From NCBI RefSeq assembly GCF_009905375.1, contig NC_133650.1, forward strand, positions 298,777,957 to 298,841,956: DNA of 64,000 nt. The letters run 5' to 3'. This stretch comes from Apium graveolens. Its lineage: Eukaryota; Streptophyta; Magnoliopsida; Apiales; Apiaceae. Below are positions 36,230 to 47,900 of the stretch, piece by piece (the first letter of the stretch is position 1; each line of letters begins with the position of its first letter). The notes beneath the pieces were generated by a model. That model did not search any database, was not told the origin of the DNA, and saw nothing but the letters and a program-made list of their open reading frames with translations. Position numbers and translations under genes: made by a program.

Positions 36230-37045
36230 TTTAATACAGATGTTATTGTGAAATTAGACATATACTATCGAGGTGGGAATGATTGAATAAGACACCCTTA
36301 CCAGGGATATAGGACTTGATTTATCCATGGAAGGATGCAGGTACCTTTTAAAGGTGGAATTAAGGATAGAACATCGGTAACTTAAAATGAATCCTAGGGG
36401 AATGCATAAAGGTTGGCATTTCACCCTTAATAGGGATAGTATGAGTTTTGACAGTATGAATTGGAAAGGATTAAGGTAACAACAACCTTTAAGAATCAGT
36501 GGAGAAATTTTTCAGAAGTATATAGACAATGGTTCTAGTATTAGTAAATGGTATTTTGATATGCCCTGTATCTAGGGAATACATGAGGAACGATTCAAGG
36601 ATAACCTTAGAGGTTTTACAAGGAGAAAGGTAATATTCAAAATTCTCAAGAATAGAAATGTTGATAAAGGGAATATGACGTAATTATAATGATGCCAAGT
36701 GGGGCACGTGTTAAACCACGAGAAAGTATGGATCGAACCAGTAAAGGTCGAAATTGTTCAGGGCAATTAGAGCCTAAGATAAAAGATGTTCTAAGTATGA
36801 TTGAAAGTCAGTCGTGACAGTGATTAACCTCTAAAGACTGAGGCAATAACTTATGGAAAAATGGTGATATTTTTTTTTACTCATCAGATTTTAAGGAAAA
36901 CATCTTTACATAAGCTGTGATTGAAATGAGGTAGAAAATTTATTTGGAGGTGGTTAAAATGACATTGACTGTAAGGAAATTTTACTATCAGGAAAGGCCA
37001 AAGAGGTGGCCGACACTTTAAAGGTAAGAGGATAATTATAGGCGC
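36230..37045 (+). pseudogene. L2 reverse transcriptase and second RNase H remnants
   Basis: Counterparts of 9740-10230 and 10366-10525. The RT box region again lacks its aspartates (DMPCI-like in one frame, ILICPVSRE in another). The RNase H end is recognisable near 36990-37020. Confidence 0.48.
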
Positions 37046-37589
37046 TTGTGCCAAAGGAATACAGTGATGATGGTTAAAGCTATGAAGGTTGTATTATGGT
37101 TTGGAAGATTGACATTCCTTCTGATGACTGTGCAATACCCAACCATAATAGTAGTTGGTAAAGGTTTAATTCATGTAATCGCCATGAGCAGGCTATCTAT
37201 CTCAGAAGATACTATCTTGAGATAAGCCAGGACCATGTTTCAAAAAGGACTAGACGAACCTTTGAGTAAGTCTTCTATTTAAGGCATATGATTAAGAATG
37301 GTATTAACCTGCTATCATTGCTTTGATTGAAATCTTCTGCAATTTTATCTGCTTCATGTCATGTATGTATGTCAGGATCAGGAGTGTTCTTCATGAATCA
37401 GGAATGGTGATTATGTTACCTCCTTAGAAGGATTTGATACGACATGTATGGACTCCGTATGGTTAGATATTAAGATTTCATGGAATGTGAATGACGACAG
37501 TAGGTCAGTGGTGGACCATAGTAAGGCAGCAATGATTCTGCGAGTAACGAGCTGATTACAACCGTGAGAGTTGTATTGGAATGGATGTT

Positions 37590-39244
37590 GAGATTGAGTA
37601 CCACTAAACGAGTCGTGGTAGTGTATAAGTTATCATTGATAGACTAATTAAGTAGAGTATCTACCTATTGAATATTTATTCTTTCTTATCGATAGAGAGT
37701 CGTATTATTATACGAGGAAGGTTACGGTGCAAGCATAGAATTCAAGTAACGATGATGTCTAGAATGAGATCCCAGGTTCGATTTTTGATATCGAAGGAGT
37801 TTTAAAGGTGATTGTGTATAAGCTCGAGGAAGAGCATGGGTCCATAGATTGATGGACGGAATAGCAAAAATATTTAGGCATGTGAAATACGATGCTATAA
37901 TACTTGATGTTGATATATATACACATATGTTTTGTTCTCCTATGACAAACCTCTATAATTCAGAGGTAGGTTCCAAGCCAGATACTTTGTGGCAGTATAT
38001 TTTTTTTTCATATATACAATTCTCTTCAGTTCGTTCTTTTCTCTTCTTTTCATTTCATGTAAGCTGAGAAGAACAACCCTTCCAGAAGGGGAGGTATTGC
38101 CGAATGACTATCTATCTGTGTGATAGAAGCCTAGTAGGATACCATCTATTGTTTAATTGCTTGTCAAGTACTAAAGGCTGGCCACCTTCTGTACTAACTA
38201 TGCGATATAACAAGTGTTCATGATCATAGTGATCTCTCAACAAATTCATTTACTTCTATATGATTGATCAAACTTTGGGAAATAGAAACAGCTAAAAAAG
38301 GAGTAATAAAGTTATGGTAGTATTCGGAATGGAAACACATTCATGATACTAAGGTTGACGTGGTTATTAAAAGGTTATAGAACGCTAACGAGCAAAAGTA
38401 TAACTAGTATAATATTAGGAACGGAAGGTAGTAGCGATTACGAACTGGAAAAGAATGGGTATTGAGAAGCAAAAGCTATAGTGCTAGAAGCTATGATGAG
38501 AGCCGATGCAATAGACTTGAAAGAATTTGGAATGATCACTTAACGCGGATTAAGTTATCTTACGATAATAGATCATATGTCATTATCGAGATGTCGCCTT
38601 ATGAGATCCTTGAGGGAAGACAATGTCGATCTCCCTTATGTTAGGATGAAGTTGTAGAGTGCAAGATGCTCGGACCAGCAGTGGTCCAAAGGACCAAGGA
38701 TTTAATAGATTTAATCAGAGGACGGCTGGTAGTAGCCCAAGATGGACATAAGAAGTATGTTGATTTGACACGAAAGGACAAAGAATAGGAAGTAGGGGAC
38801 CTAGTGTTGTTAAAGGTATCCCCTTGGAAACCTTTGGAAAGGATTGATGAGATTCGGAAAGAAAGGAAAGCTAAGTCCACAATTTATCGGACCCTTGGAT
38901 GTATTAAGACGTTTTGGGAAGTTAGCATATGAGCTAGCCCTACCCCCGAACATGTAGCAAGTCATAACGTGTTCCACGTATCAATGTTAAGGAAGTATAA
39001 TTCGGATGCCAGACAAATAGGGGCATATGAGCGCATAGACATGCAACCAGACGTAACCTACATGGAGCAACCAGGAAGGGTTATAGATTAAAAATGGACA
39101 AGTGCTTAGGAGAAGGGTTATTAAACTAGGCAGAGTTTGGTGGTAGGACCACAATGTGGGAAAATTTACTCGAGAGTTAGAAAGTGCAATGCTAAGAGAG
39201 TATCCCTATTCATTTTCTATCTGATTCCGGGACGGAATCCTTTG
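37590..39244 (+). pseudogene. L2 integrase remnant
   Basis: Broken gypsy integrase. At 38520-38640 it shows ERIWNDHLTRIKLSYDNRSY and MSPYEILEGRQCRSPLC. Next come LGPAVVQRTKDLIDLIRGRL and KKYVDLTRKDKE, then KPLERIDEIRKERK, a piece missing from L1, so L1 has its own deletion there. The end includes HNVFHVSMLRKYNSDARQI. Confidence 0.75.
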
Positions 39245-39257
39245 AAGGAGGGGAGAC
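39245..39257 (+). promoter_or_regulatory. L2 polypurine tract
   Basis: AAGGAGGGGAGAC at the 3' LTR border, identical to L1. Confidence 0.9.
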
Positions 39258-42200
39258 TGTAATAACCCCAATTTTTGGAAATTTTTGTAACCCTTATGAA
39301 TAGTGTTTTAGCTGAATGAGAAAACTTTTCATGCCACACTATGTAGGGGTTCTGTTATGGATATTCTGAGATTTTATTAGTACTCTATATGGTATATAAG
39401 TGTATGTAAAGATCGTCAGAATCCAATTCCGAACACTTTGGTTTTTCCCGGAAATCCACTAGATACGGAAAGAATTGAGTAAAAGGTAACAGGATAAAAA
39501 TGATTTAAATTAAAGGATTATAAGAGAGGATCATAAAAGGAATATAATATATTGAGAAAGGTTAAGAGAACCTAAGTAATAAGATCCCGGGTATGATCCC
39601 TAAAACGATAAACGAAAACGAAAGTTAAGCGAACCGTATAACAGATCAGCGGTCATTAGGCAAACAATTAGGAAGTTAATCAAAGGGATAAGAGAGGATG
39701 GTGTCATCCAACCAATAGAAAGAGGACAAAGGAGGGGTGATGACATCACAAAGTGATGCAAGCATGACAGAGGGAAGGAAATGTGGTGGAATATTAACCA
39801 CACAAAATCAAGGGTAAATGGGTAATTGACCTAAAACAAAACAAAACTAATTCAACCAACCAAGCAAATATTCATTTTCATCAAAACAAAAACACAAAAT
39901 TCTCCTTCATCCTCCCTTTGCTCTCGGCTTTTGCCATTTTCAAAGAAAACAATTTTCAAAATTCAAGTTCAAGGCTTCCTAAATTGGTAAGATAATTCCC
40001 TGGTATTCCTTATGCATAGTTATGGCTATTCTATGAGTTTAAGCCTCCAAATCATTCACAATCTTCTTCAAGAAATCAATGAAGAAGATAATGAATAGTG
40101 ACTTCAAGAATTTTAACTTGATTTTCTTGCTTTTCCTTTAAGATCCAAGCTTTCCTAAGACTCCTCAAGGCTTCCTAGCTACTCACACCACTTCAAGGAA
40201 GGTATATCATCTCCAAACCCTAGCTTTAATTTGTATATTAGGTTGACTTTGGTTGTGAGAGTAAAGAGTAGCTTGAAACTTGTTTGTTTAAGAGTTTGGG
40301 TTGGAATGGTGGAGATTGGAATGTTGAAATCTTATGATTTGATTAAAGAATGTAGTATAGTTTAAATTCAAGTTTTAGGATTAAGTAAATTGATTATAAT
40401 GAGTTGATTTGGGGCTGTTGTAAAGTAATATGGATGTAGTTTTGATTGGATTGTGAATTGGGGTTGAATTGTGGTTGTTTTGAATTGGTTTAAATTGGGG
40501 AAATCGCGTAAACATAGCCGTCATAAAGTCCGATTTACTTTAGACTGCTTTTGTTCATAACATTTGGACCCGAGAACTCCCTGCTAGATTATGACCATTG
40601 CCATGTTTAGATAGTTCATGTTACGAGCTTCATTTTATATGTAGTTCGTTTGATTCCGATGTACGGTTTAGGAGAAACGACCGTTTTAAGTAACGGCGTT
40701 TCGCGAACGAAACTTTTCCCTCGCCTTACTTTGAAACATAGGTTAAAGACCAAAAAGGGTTAATTAGTGTATGAAACAATTATGGTAAGAGTGTTAGGCA
40801 GTTGGTAAGACACTCGCGAAGGAATCGCCTTAAAACTCGTAATGGTTAAATTATTAAAAATGGTGGAGCCGAGGGTACTCGAGTGACTTAAGAGAATCAG
40901 TAAGCGCAAAACGAGCGTTAGAGTCTGAGTTGGTTAGAGTATAGATTTACAAGTGACTTTGGTTTAATTCCAACTTACTTGTTGTTTATAGGTTACCAGA
41001 CTCGTCCCGAGCCATTCGTAACCCTCAGTCGCTCAGGCAAGTTTTCTACCCGTTATACTGTTGTTGTGATGTATATGTGTATATGCATGATCTTGTGATA
41101 AATGCATATTTGTTATTAGCAAATTCTTGCGATATGTTGTAGCATGTGATATGGTATATATGCATGCCTGTTTCGTATTCTTGATTTATATATCTATTGG
41201 TTCAAATGCTTATTAGTTGCATAATACCTATGCTAGAGATAAGCGGTATTTGAGTTTACCCTTAGTATAGGGGATCAAAAAGGTGAAACATTTTCTAAAA
41301 CCGGGAGGCGAGGCTCCCGAGTATAATATATATATATATATATGAATGGTTTTTAAAACTATTAATCGAATAAGATTTATTCGATAACTTTATATTATTT
41401 AATGAATATTATTTGAATATTCATTCGAGGGCTTATGACTCAGTTTATTTTATTAATTGAATATTATTTGAATATTCATTCGAGGGCTTATGACTCAGTT
41501 TATTTTATTAATTGAATATTATTTGAATATTCATTCGAGGGCTTATGACTCAGTTTATATTATTTAATGAATATTATTTGAATATTCATTTGAGGATCTA
41601 TGACTCCGATTATTGCTGAGTTATATTCTTTATTTTATTAAAGAATAAGGTGTCGATAATCAAACTTATTTTTGATTATTCAAATAAAGATAGTACTTTC
41701 GTATAAGTATATCTTTGGTTATTTAATACTAATTTCAAGTATAAGTCTTACAACTTCTACTTCAATTATTTGTATAAAGATTATTCTTTATGGGAATATT
41801 ATTTAAATAATAATATTCAGATATTTTCTAAATATATTGGGACTGATTTACTTCATTAAATCAGCATTACTCCAAACACTCTTTAAAGTGTTTTCGAGTC
41901 TTCAAAATGATTTTTAAAAGTTAGAGCGGATCCCAAAACTCATTTTTATATTTAAGATCTTCCTTTTAAAGGGGATTTAAATACTCGCTCAAAACCTGAG
42001 GGATCCGGCTCTGTGATGTATTTTATATTCGCAACGAGGTTGCTGTTTTGGTAAATGAATTGATTACTTACCCAAGGTTCGGGAAGTAAGTCCATCTATC
42101 GAGTCGACATAAGCAACATGGGCTCAGTGGGCGTCCATGATAGTATAAGTGGCTCAGTGGGAGTCCATCAAATGCGTAAGTGGCTGAGTGGCAGTCCATC

Positions 42201-43377
42201 ATAAGGTCCTATTGCGACCAGGGTGATGACCAGTGGGGAATTCGTTCATCTACTAGTAGAAAAGGTTACTTATTGGTATCTTTGCCTGATCAGCAAGATA
42301 TCAGGTTTATGCCAAAATTCTTTCCTTTCCAAATTTATTGGATATTGCAATTCTGTTCATACTTTACATGATAGAGGTTTTCAGGAAACGTATGTATATA
42401 TATAGGTGTATATATATATCGGGACTTAATGAAGTATCTTGTAACTTCATTATTTATAATAATATTTCAAAGATTGAATCTATTCAAGTCTTATCTTGTA
42501 GTCTCATCAGTGTGATGAACTTTTGAAACTAATTATAACTTGAACGGTGGTAGTTCAAGTAGTATTCGGAAAAGATATAAGTATATTGGAGTATCTTATA
42601 ACTTCATCTTTTAAACTTATATCTAGTAAATGATTATCTTATGCATATCAAAGACTTTCAGAAAAATGTTGAGACAAGGTTAGATATATGAGATCACCTT
42701 GCAACGATATTTATTTTTATACAGTTATAAACTGGAACTCTGTGTATATTATGCATGGAAGAGGACTTCCAAGATTTTGAAAAGTATATATGTATGTATA
42801 CTGAATATTTTGCGACTTCATCGCATTAAGATATCAAACTTGGTTCATTTCTTTTGACCAATACTTTCATGAGTACTATGAGAAGGCTCATATATTGTTA
42901 ATCATTATACATATTATTTTGGTGGGCTTGCTGCTCACCCTTGCTTTCTTCTTTCATCACACAACAACAGATAGAAAAGATGAACAAGACCAAGCTTCCA
43001 ATTCGCAAGCGGTTAGGAAACGTTCCGCAGTTTTCTGGAAGCGTTGATGCCGCCGTAGCTGAGGTAGGAGCTACCATTAGGCTAGGCTTTCAACTTTTGA
43101 TGTACCAGACTCATGTATAATATGAATTGTAATAATGGCAAAGAAAATGTAAATTTATTCAGAAAACCTTTTAAGGTGTATTGGCAGATAATTGTGGAAT
43201 AAAATGACTGTTGTGATTATTTTTGGATGTCATCTCTGAGACTATAACTTGTGGTGTGTGTGTTTATTGTGGGGTCACAGTACAGAGTAGTTGATTAATT
43301 ATTAAGATTGGGTGTTGTTAAGGGAAATGGAACTCGTGACAACCCGGATCCCCGACCCCGGATTTGGGGGTGTTACA
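39258..43377 (+). repeat. L2 3' LTR
   Basis: A 4120-bp copy of 29527-33674 with a shorter TA run (about 41324-41343), four minisatellite units (about 41387-41607) and the short ORF at 42980-43120. Confidence 0.92.
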
Positions 43378-44046
43378 TCAAGCTACAGGGGAATGATTGG
43401 ATCTTTACTTTACTTGACTGCAGGTAGACTAGACATCATGTTTGCTACATGTTTCTGTGTAATATTTCAAGCAAATCCTAAAAAATCACATTTAACGGCT
43501 GTCAAGAGGATTTTCAGATATTTGAAAGGAACACCAAACCCGGGACTATGGTATCCTAAGAAAACTAGTTTTGAAGTTGTTGGATACACATATGCAGATT
43601 TTGTTGGATGCAGGGTAGACAGAAAAGAGTGCTAGTAGAAGTTGTCAATTCCTTGGTCAAAGACTTGTATCATGGTATAGTAAGAAATAACAATTTGTGT
43701 CAACTTCCACATCCGAGGCTGAATACATAGCTGGTGAAAGTTGTTGTGTTCAAGTGTTTTAGATTAGAAATTAATTAATAGACTATGGCCTACTGTTACA
43801 AAAGATTATTATCATGTGTGACAATACTAGTACAAAATATATTATTGCTAATCCAGTTAATCATTCCGGAACTAAGCACATTGATGTGAGGTACCATTTT
43901 ATTAGAGAACATGATGCAAATGGTACTATTTAGCTAATTTTTGTTCCAACAAAAAAACAGTTAGCTAAGACTTTTACTAAACCTTTGGATGAAACAATTT
44001 TCACAAGGCTTGCAAATGAAATTGGTATGCTAAATTTTCCATCCTG
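43378..44046 (+). pseudogene. Element B RNase H and end of pol
   Basis: Resumes in frame after L2 with SSYRGMIGSLLYLTAGRLDIMFA, then LTAVKRIFRYLKGTPNPGLWY and YADFVGC, where the catalytic block of A reads SDADFAG. Stops begin at about 43633. Later pieces include the EAEYIAG-like region (43720), CDNTS (43820) and NEIGMLNFPS before the final stop (44044-44046). Confidence 0.85.
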
Positions 44047-44919
44047 AGGCAAAAAGTCAACTAACATGTTGCAGCAGATTAATTCTTAATAAATCAAAAT
44101 TAATTTGATTTAATTAGAAATTAACCGGAATATGATTTATAAATATTTCATAATTCTCTGTATGTTTATTTCTCAAAATAAATTTAACTTGAAGTTTTTC
44201 TAATTCCAAGAAAACTGTCCAAATATTGGTTCACATTATTGATATGTGAAATTGATATAAGACAGATTCCAGTAAAAACAAATGTATGTAGAGAAATGAG
44301 TTCTCGATAAGTCTAAATGACTTGTCGATAAGTCTCTAAATGACTTCTCGATAGAGTTCTCAATAAGTCTTACCATGACTTCTCGATAGACTTCTCGATA
44401 AGTCTTTTCATAGCTTCCCAACAAGCAATGTTGAGATCTCGATATACTTTTGGATATGAGTTCTCTACAGTTCAAATTTTAGACTCCTCGATAACTCATA
44501 ATTGAATTAATTTAATAAATTATTTCAGTAAAATACTTTTGACATAAAATCAATTCTAATTGTATGTTAATTTTTTGAATATAAATTAGAATAAATAAGT
44601 CCAAAAAAAGACAAACTGGGTATTTGTACATTATATCACTATGTCACTATCTAGTTCTCGACAAAAGTCAAGAAAATGAGATCTCGACATGAGTTCTCTA
44701 AAAGCCACGTGACTTCTCTACATAACTTTTCAACCGTTCATTATTCTCTTATCGATAAGTCACACCTCTACACTATAAATACCCAGAATTCTAGACATAC
44801 CCCTCTTTACGCTTTCGAGATATCATTTAACCTAATTATTGTGATTTTTCACCATTCTCAAATCTTTCAAGATTTCTCTCTCACAAACACTTACCCACTC
44901 AAATTCAAAACAATATCAA
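44047..44919 (+). other. Element B pol-ORF3 intergenic region with motif array
   Basis: Non-coding. From 44300 to 44760 it carries many copies of CTCGATAAGTC and its near-inverse GACTTCTCGATA, able to form local hairpins. The same motif recurs as TATCGACAAGTC in B's LTR. It ends in a promoter-like block (G-box, TATA box, CT-rich leader). Confidence 0.7.
44706..44781 (+). promoter_or_regulatory. Candidate ORF3 promoter of element B
   Basis: A G-box CACGTG (44706-44711) and a TATAAATA box (44774-44781) lie 209 and 139 bp ahead of the ORF3 ATG (44920). A pyrimidine-rich stretch follows. Element C also has CACGTG ahead of ORF3. That it drives transcription is inference. Confidence 0.4.
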
Positions 44920-47900
44920 ATGACATCAAATTAGAGATGCACAAAAAGCTTGGGCCCAAAAATCTGGCCCGGCCCGATTCGGTCAAAGCCCGGTCAAGTC
45001 CATCCCGGTCAAAGCCCGGCCCGGGCTTAGGGCCTCGACGAGCCCTATATTTTTAGGCAAAGCCCGGCCCAGCCTGGTTAAAAGCCCGGACTTCGGCCCG
45101 CCCGGTCTTTGGCCCGATCCGATTAAAAGCCCGAAAAAGCCCGGTTAAAATCTGATTCATTTTAAATTTATTGTCTTATATATTTACGAATTTATATTTA
45201 ATATAAATATAAATAATACTTTAAACACACATAAATATTTATATATTCGTGATTAATAATATTATTTATATACTTTATTGCAATGAAAGAAGATATAGTA
45301 AGTACATTATATATATTTGGATAAAATTGATAAAATATATTATTCTATAAACATTTTTATTTTTTTCCAAACATAAATATTTTTAACGAATTAATGTTTT
45401 CATAAAATATTTCATGCAAACTAATAAATTTTTGTAAGAGCGGCAATCCTCAAGAATAGAACCAACTATCTCGCCTTTGTTGACCCAACACAAGCACCTG
45501 ATAATTCAAGTGTTTTGTGAAATTTGTGGCCGATTCTTACCTTGCAGGGGCCCTAAAATCAAACCCTGTGCTATACTTGGATGTTCTCAACAACACTACA
45601 GTTATTCACACCAGTATAGATGATAATCAAACAGTCTCAATGGTGGTGAACTGCACAATCAAGGGTGTGGATGTGGAGTTTAATGCAGCTGACATCAACA
45701 AGGCATTGGGCATCTCTACAGAAAAATGGGTGCAGCTCCTAGCTCAGAGGAACTTTCCGAGTTCATAAGCTTTATCAACTACAGTGTCAAAGTTGATTTG
45801 GCCAGTCTCAATAAGAAGTATCTAAGTAAAGAATGAAGCTTTGTGTTTGACACTATCATCAGGGCATTTACTTGCAGGAATACAGGCCATGACAACATTT
45901 CAAGTGTGGTCCAGAAGCTGGTGTACTCAATGGCTAATGACAAACACCTTGATGTTGGAAGCCCGATCCTTGGAGAGCTGAGCACAAGGCTAACCATGCC
46001 TTTGGAAACTAGAGGCAAAGAAATATTTCATCCTAGATTTATTATGTCTACTTTAAATTATAAATTTAATGACATACATTTACTTGAGGGAATAAATGTT
46101 AATAAAATAGGCATTTGTAAACCAGTGTCCAAAATTTTATTCGGATCACTACATACAAAGAATCGGGTAAAGGAAAATCTAAATATAACTGACTTTATGT
46201 TGGAGAAATTTAGATCTTACCCTTACCTCATGCCTAACATGAGGAGTAATGCATCATCTAGTGTAACTATGGTTCCTGGTCCTATAGTTGTACAAGTACA
46301 AGAACTACCACAAGAACCTACCACAGTTGGAACCCTTTCTTCAAAACCTCTAGAGGCTAGCAAACCAACTGCTTCATCCTCTCAAAAAGATGGATTTAGT
46401 AAAAGGAAGAGAAAGTGGACTAACATGGTAGTAGTTAGTGAGACTGGAGAGTAACCAAGTGAGGAAGTGTCAACCTTGGTCAAAAAAGATAAAGAAGAAA
46501 ATAAAGATAGAGCCGACCACTCAAATGATCGCACCTGCACCTTCTCAAAAAGATGCAGTTGTAAATATGAGACAAAAACAGACTCTAGTGGCACCTTCTC
46601 AATAAGAATTCACTATTGAAACAAGCACTCTCCCAAGTGCAATATGTAATGAGTCTGCACCCCCTCTTGTGCACTCTCAAGAGGGTGAAAGAAGTAAAAA
46701 ATGAGGGAGCGTATTCTTGAGGGAGAGCACATCATTTAAAACTCCCTCTTTTACTCAGGGGGAGTTTCTGACACTCAATTATAACATCACTAATCTCATC
46801 TCCAAAATTTCTTCTTCCTATAATGAAGAGCTTGAATCCACCTCTCAAGCTCTGCCAAAATCAAGTGGCATAATTCTTGAAACTGTGATCACCACTCAAA
46901 ACCCACATTTGGATGGTGAGAGGCTACATGTTGAGGTAGACCTTGATGACACCATCACAAATATAGGGGTTTCATCAGTTTTTACTAAAGACTATGTGGT
47001 TACAGTTTCCGATGCACCTTCATGTACACAACTGTCTTCACAAACTGCAAGGTTTGAGGGTAGTGTTCTTGAGGGGGAGCTGCTCAAATCCTCTCCAATT
47101 TTATTGGAGGTTTCTCTTGAAGAAATAACTCCCCTCAAAACCCTAGTTGAAATTTCCTTGACAATTGAAGTTAGGAGTCCAATTGTCAATGATCCAACTA
47201 TTGGGGAGACAAGTAAATCAGTACATTCAAGTGTCAGTTCTTTGCAAGAAGAACAAGGGTTTGAGGTCATTGTACATAACAGTAATCTGGTCAACTCCCC
47301 CAATTCAAATGGAGGTTCACATACCAAGTGAACAACACATTGTCAAAACAACAGTTTCAACTATGAGTTCAATTTGGACTCCAGTCACATGTACCACACC
47401 CCATACCATCCCATCCACCTCAACCACATGCCAACCAGACACAAACCTACCCTCCACATCTACACAACCCTCACACCTTATCTCTCAATGACTAAAGGAC
47501 ACTCAAGCTCAACTTATCACCATGAATGATCTCCTTGTAGACCAAATTGAAGGACTTGCCAACATCACTCGACAACTACTTACCACAGATATGTCTAACC
47601 AAGACTATCAAGCAATTCTTTTGTTCTATAAAGAGGACGTTGAAGATTAACAGACAAAGATAGCAGATGAAGCTGAATAAGATGGTAATATATATGCCTG
47701 GCTTTCAAAGGACTTCAACATTGAGATGGAAGAAGTTTTGGCCAGATTCAAAGAAGAATATGTCATAATTATGAGTAGCAATACTAAAGTACTAACTCCA
47801 CAAGAGGCATATAATGCCATCACAGAGGTCTACAAAGCACAATTAAAGGCTTTCCACTTTATTGGAAAAGCACTTAAAAAGACTCTGGATGGTCATCAAC

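Larger units (their letters stand above)
29527..43377 (+). mobile_element. L2: second LARD-like Ty3/gypsy-derived element
   Basis: A complete 13.85-kb element of the L1 family, flanked by a perfect TCAAG duplication (29522-29526 and 43378-43382). LTRs are 4148 and 4120 bp; most of the length difference is a TA microsatellite, plus roughly two dozen substitutions seen by eye, so it is young but older than L1. The interior has the same arrangement and most of the same breaks as L1: acidic frame, RNase H fragment, gag, RT, second RNase H and integrase. It sits in the RT-RNase H linker of B. Confidence 0.92.

Noticed and set aside
44236..44475. 79-codon minus-strand frame of SIEKS-type repeats
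   Set aside because: It is a reading of the TCGATAAGTC motif array, not a gene.
46992..47327. Minus-strand frame of 111 codons opposite ORF3 of B
   Set aside because: Antisense to a low-complexity part of ORF3; no homologue in the ORF3 region of C.
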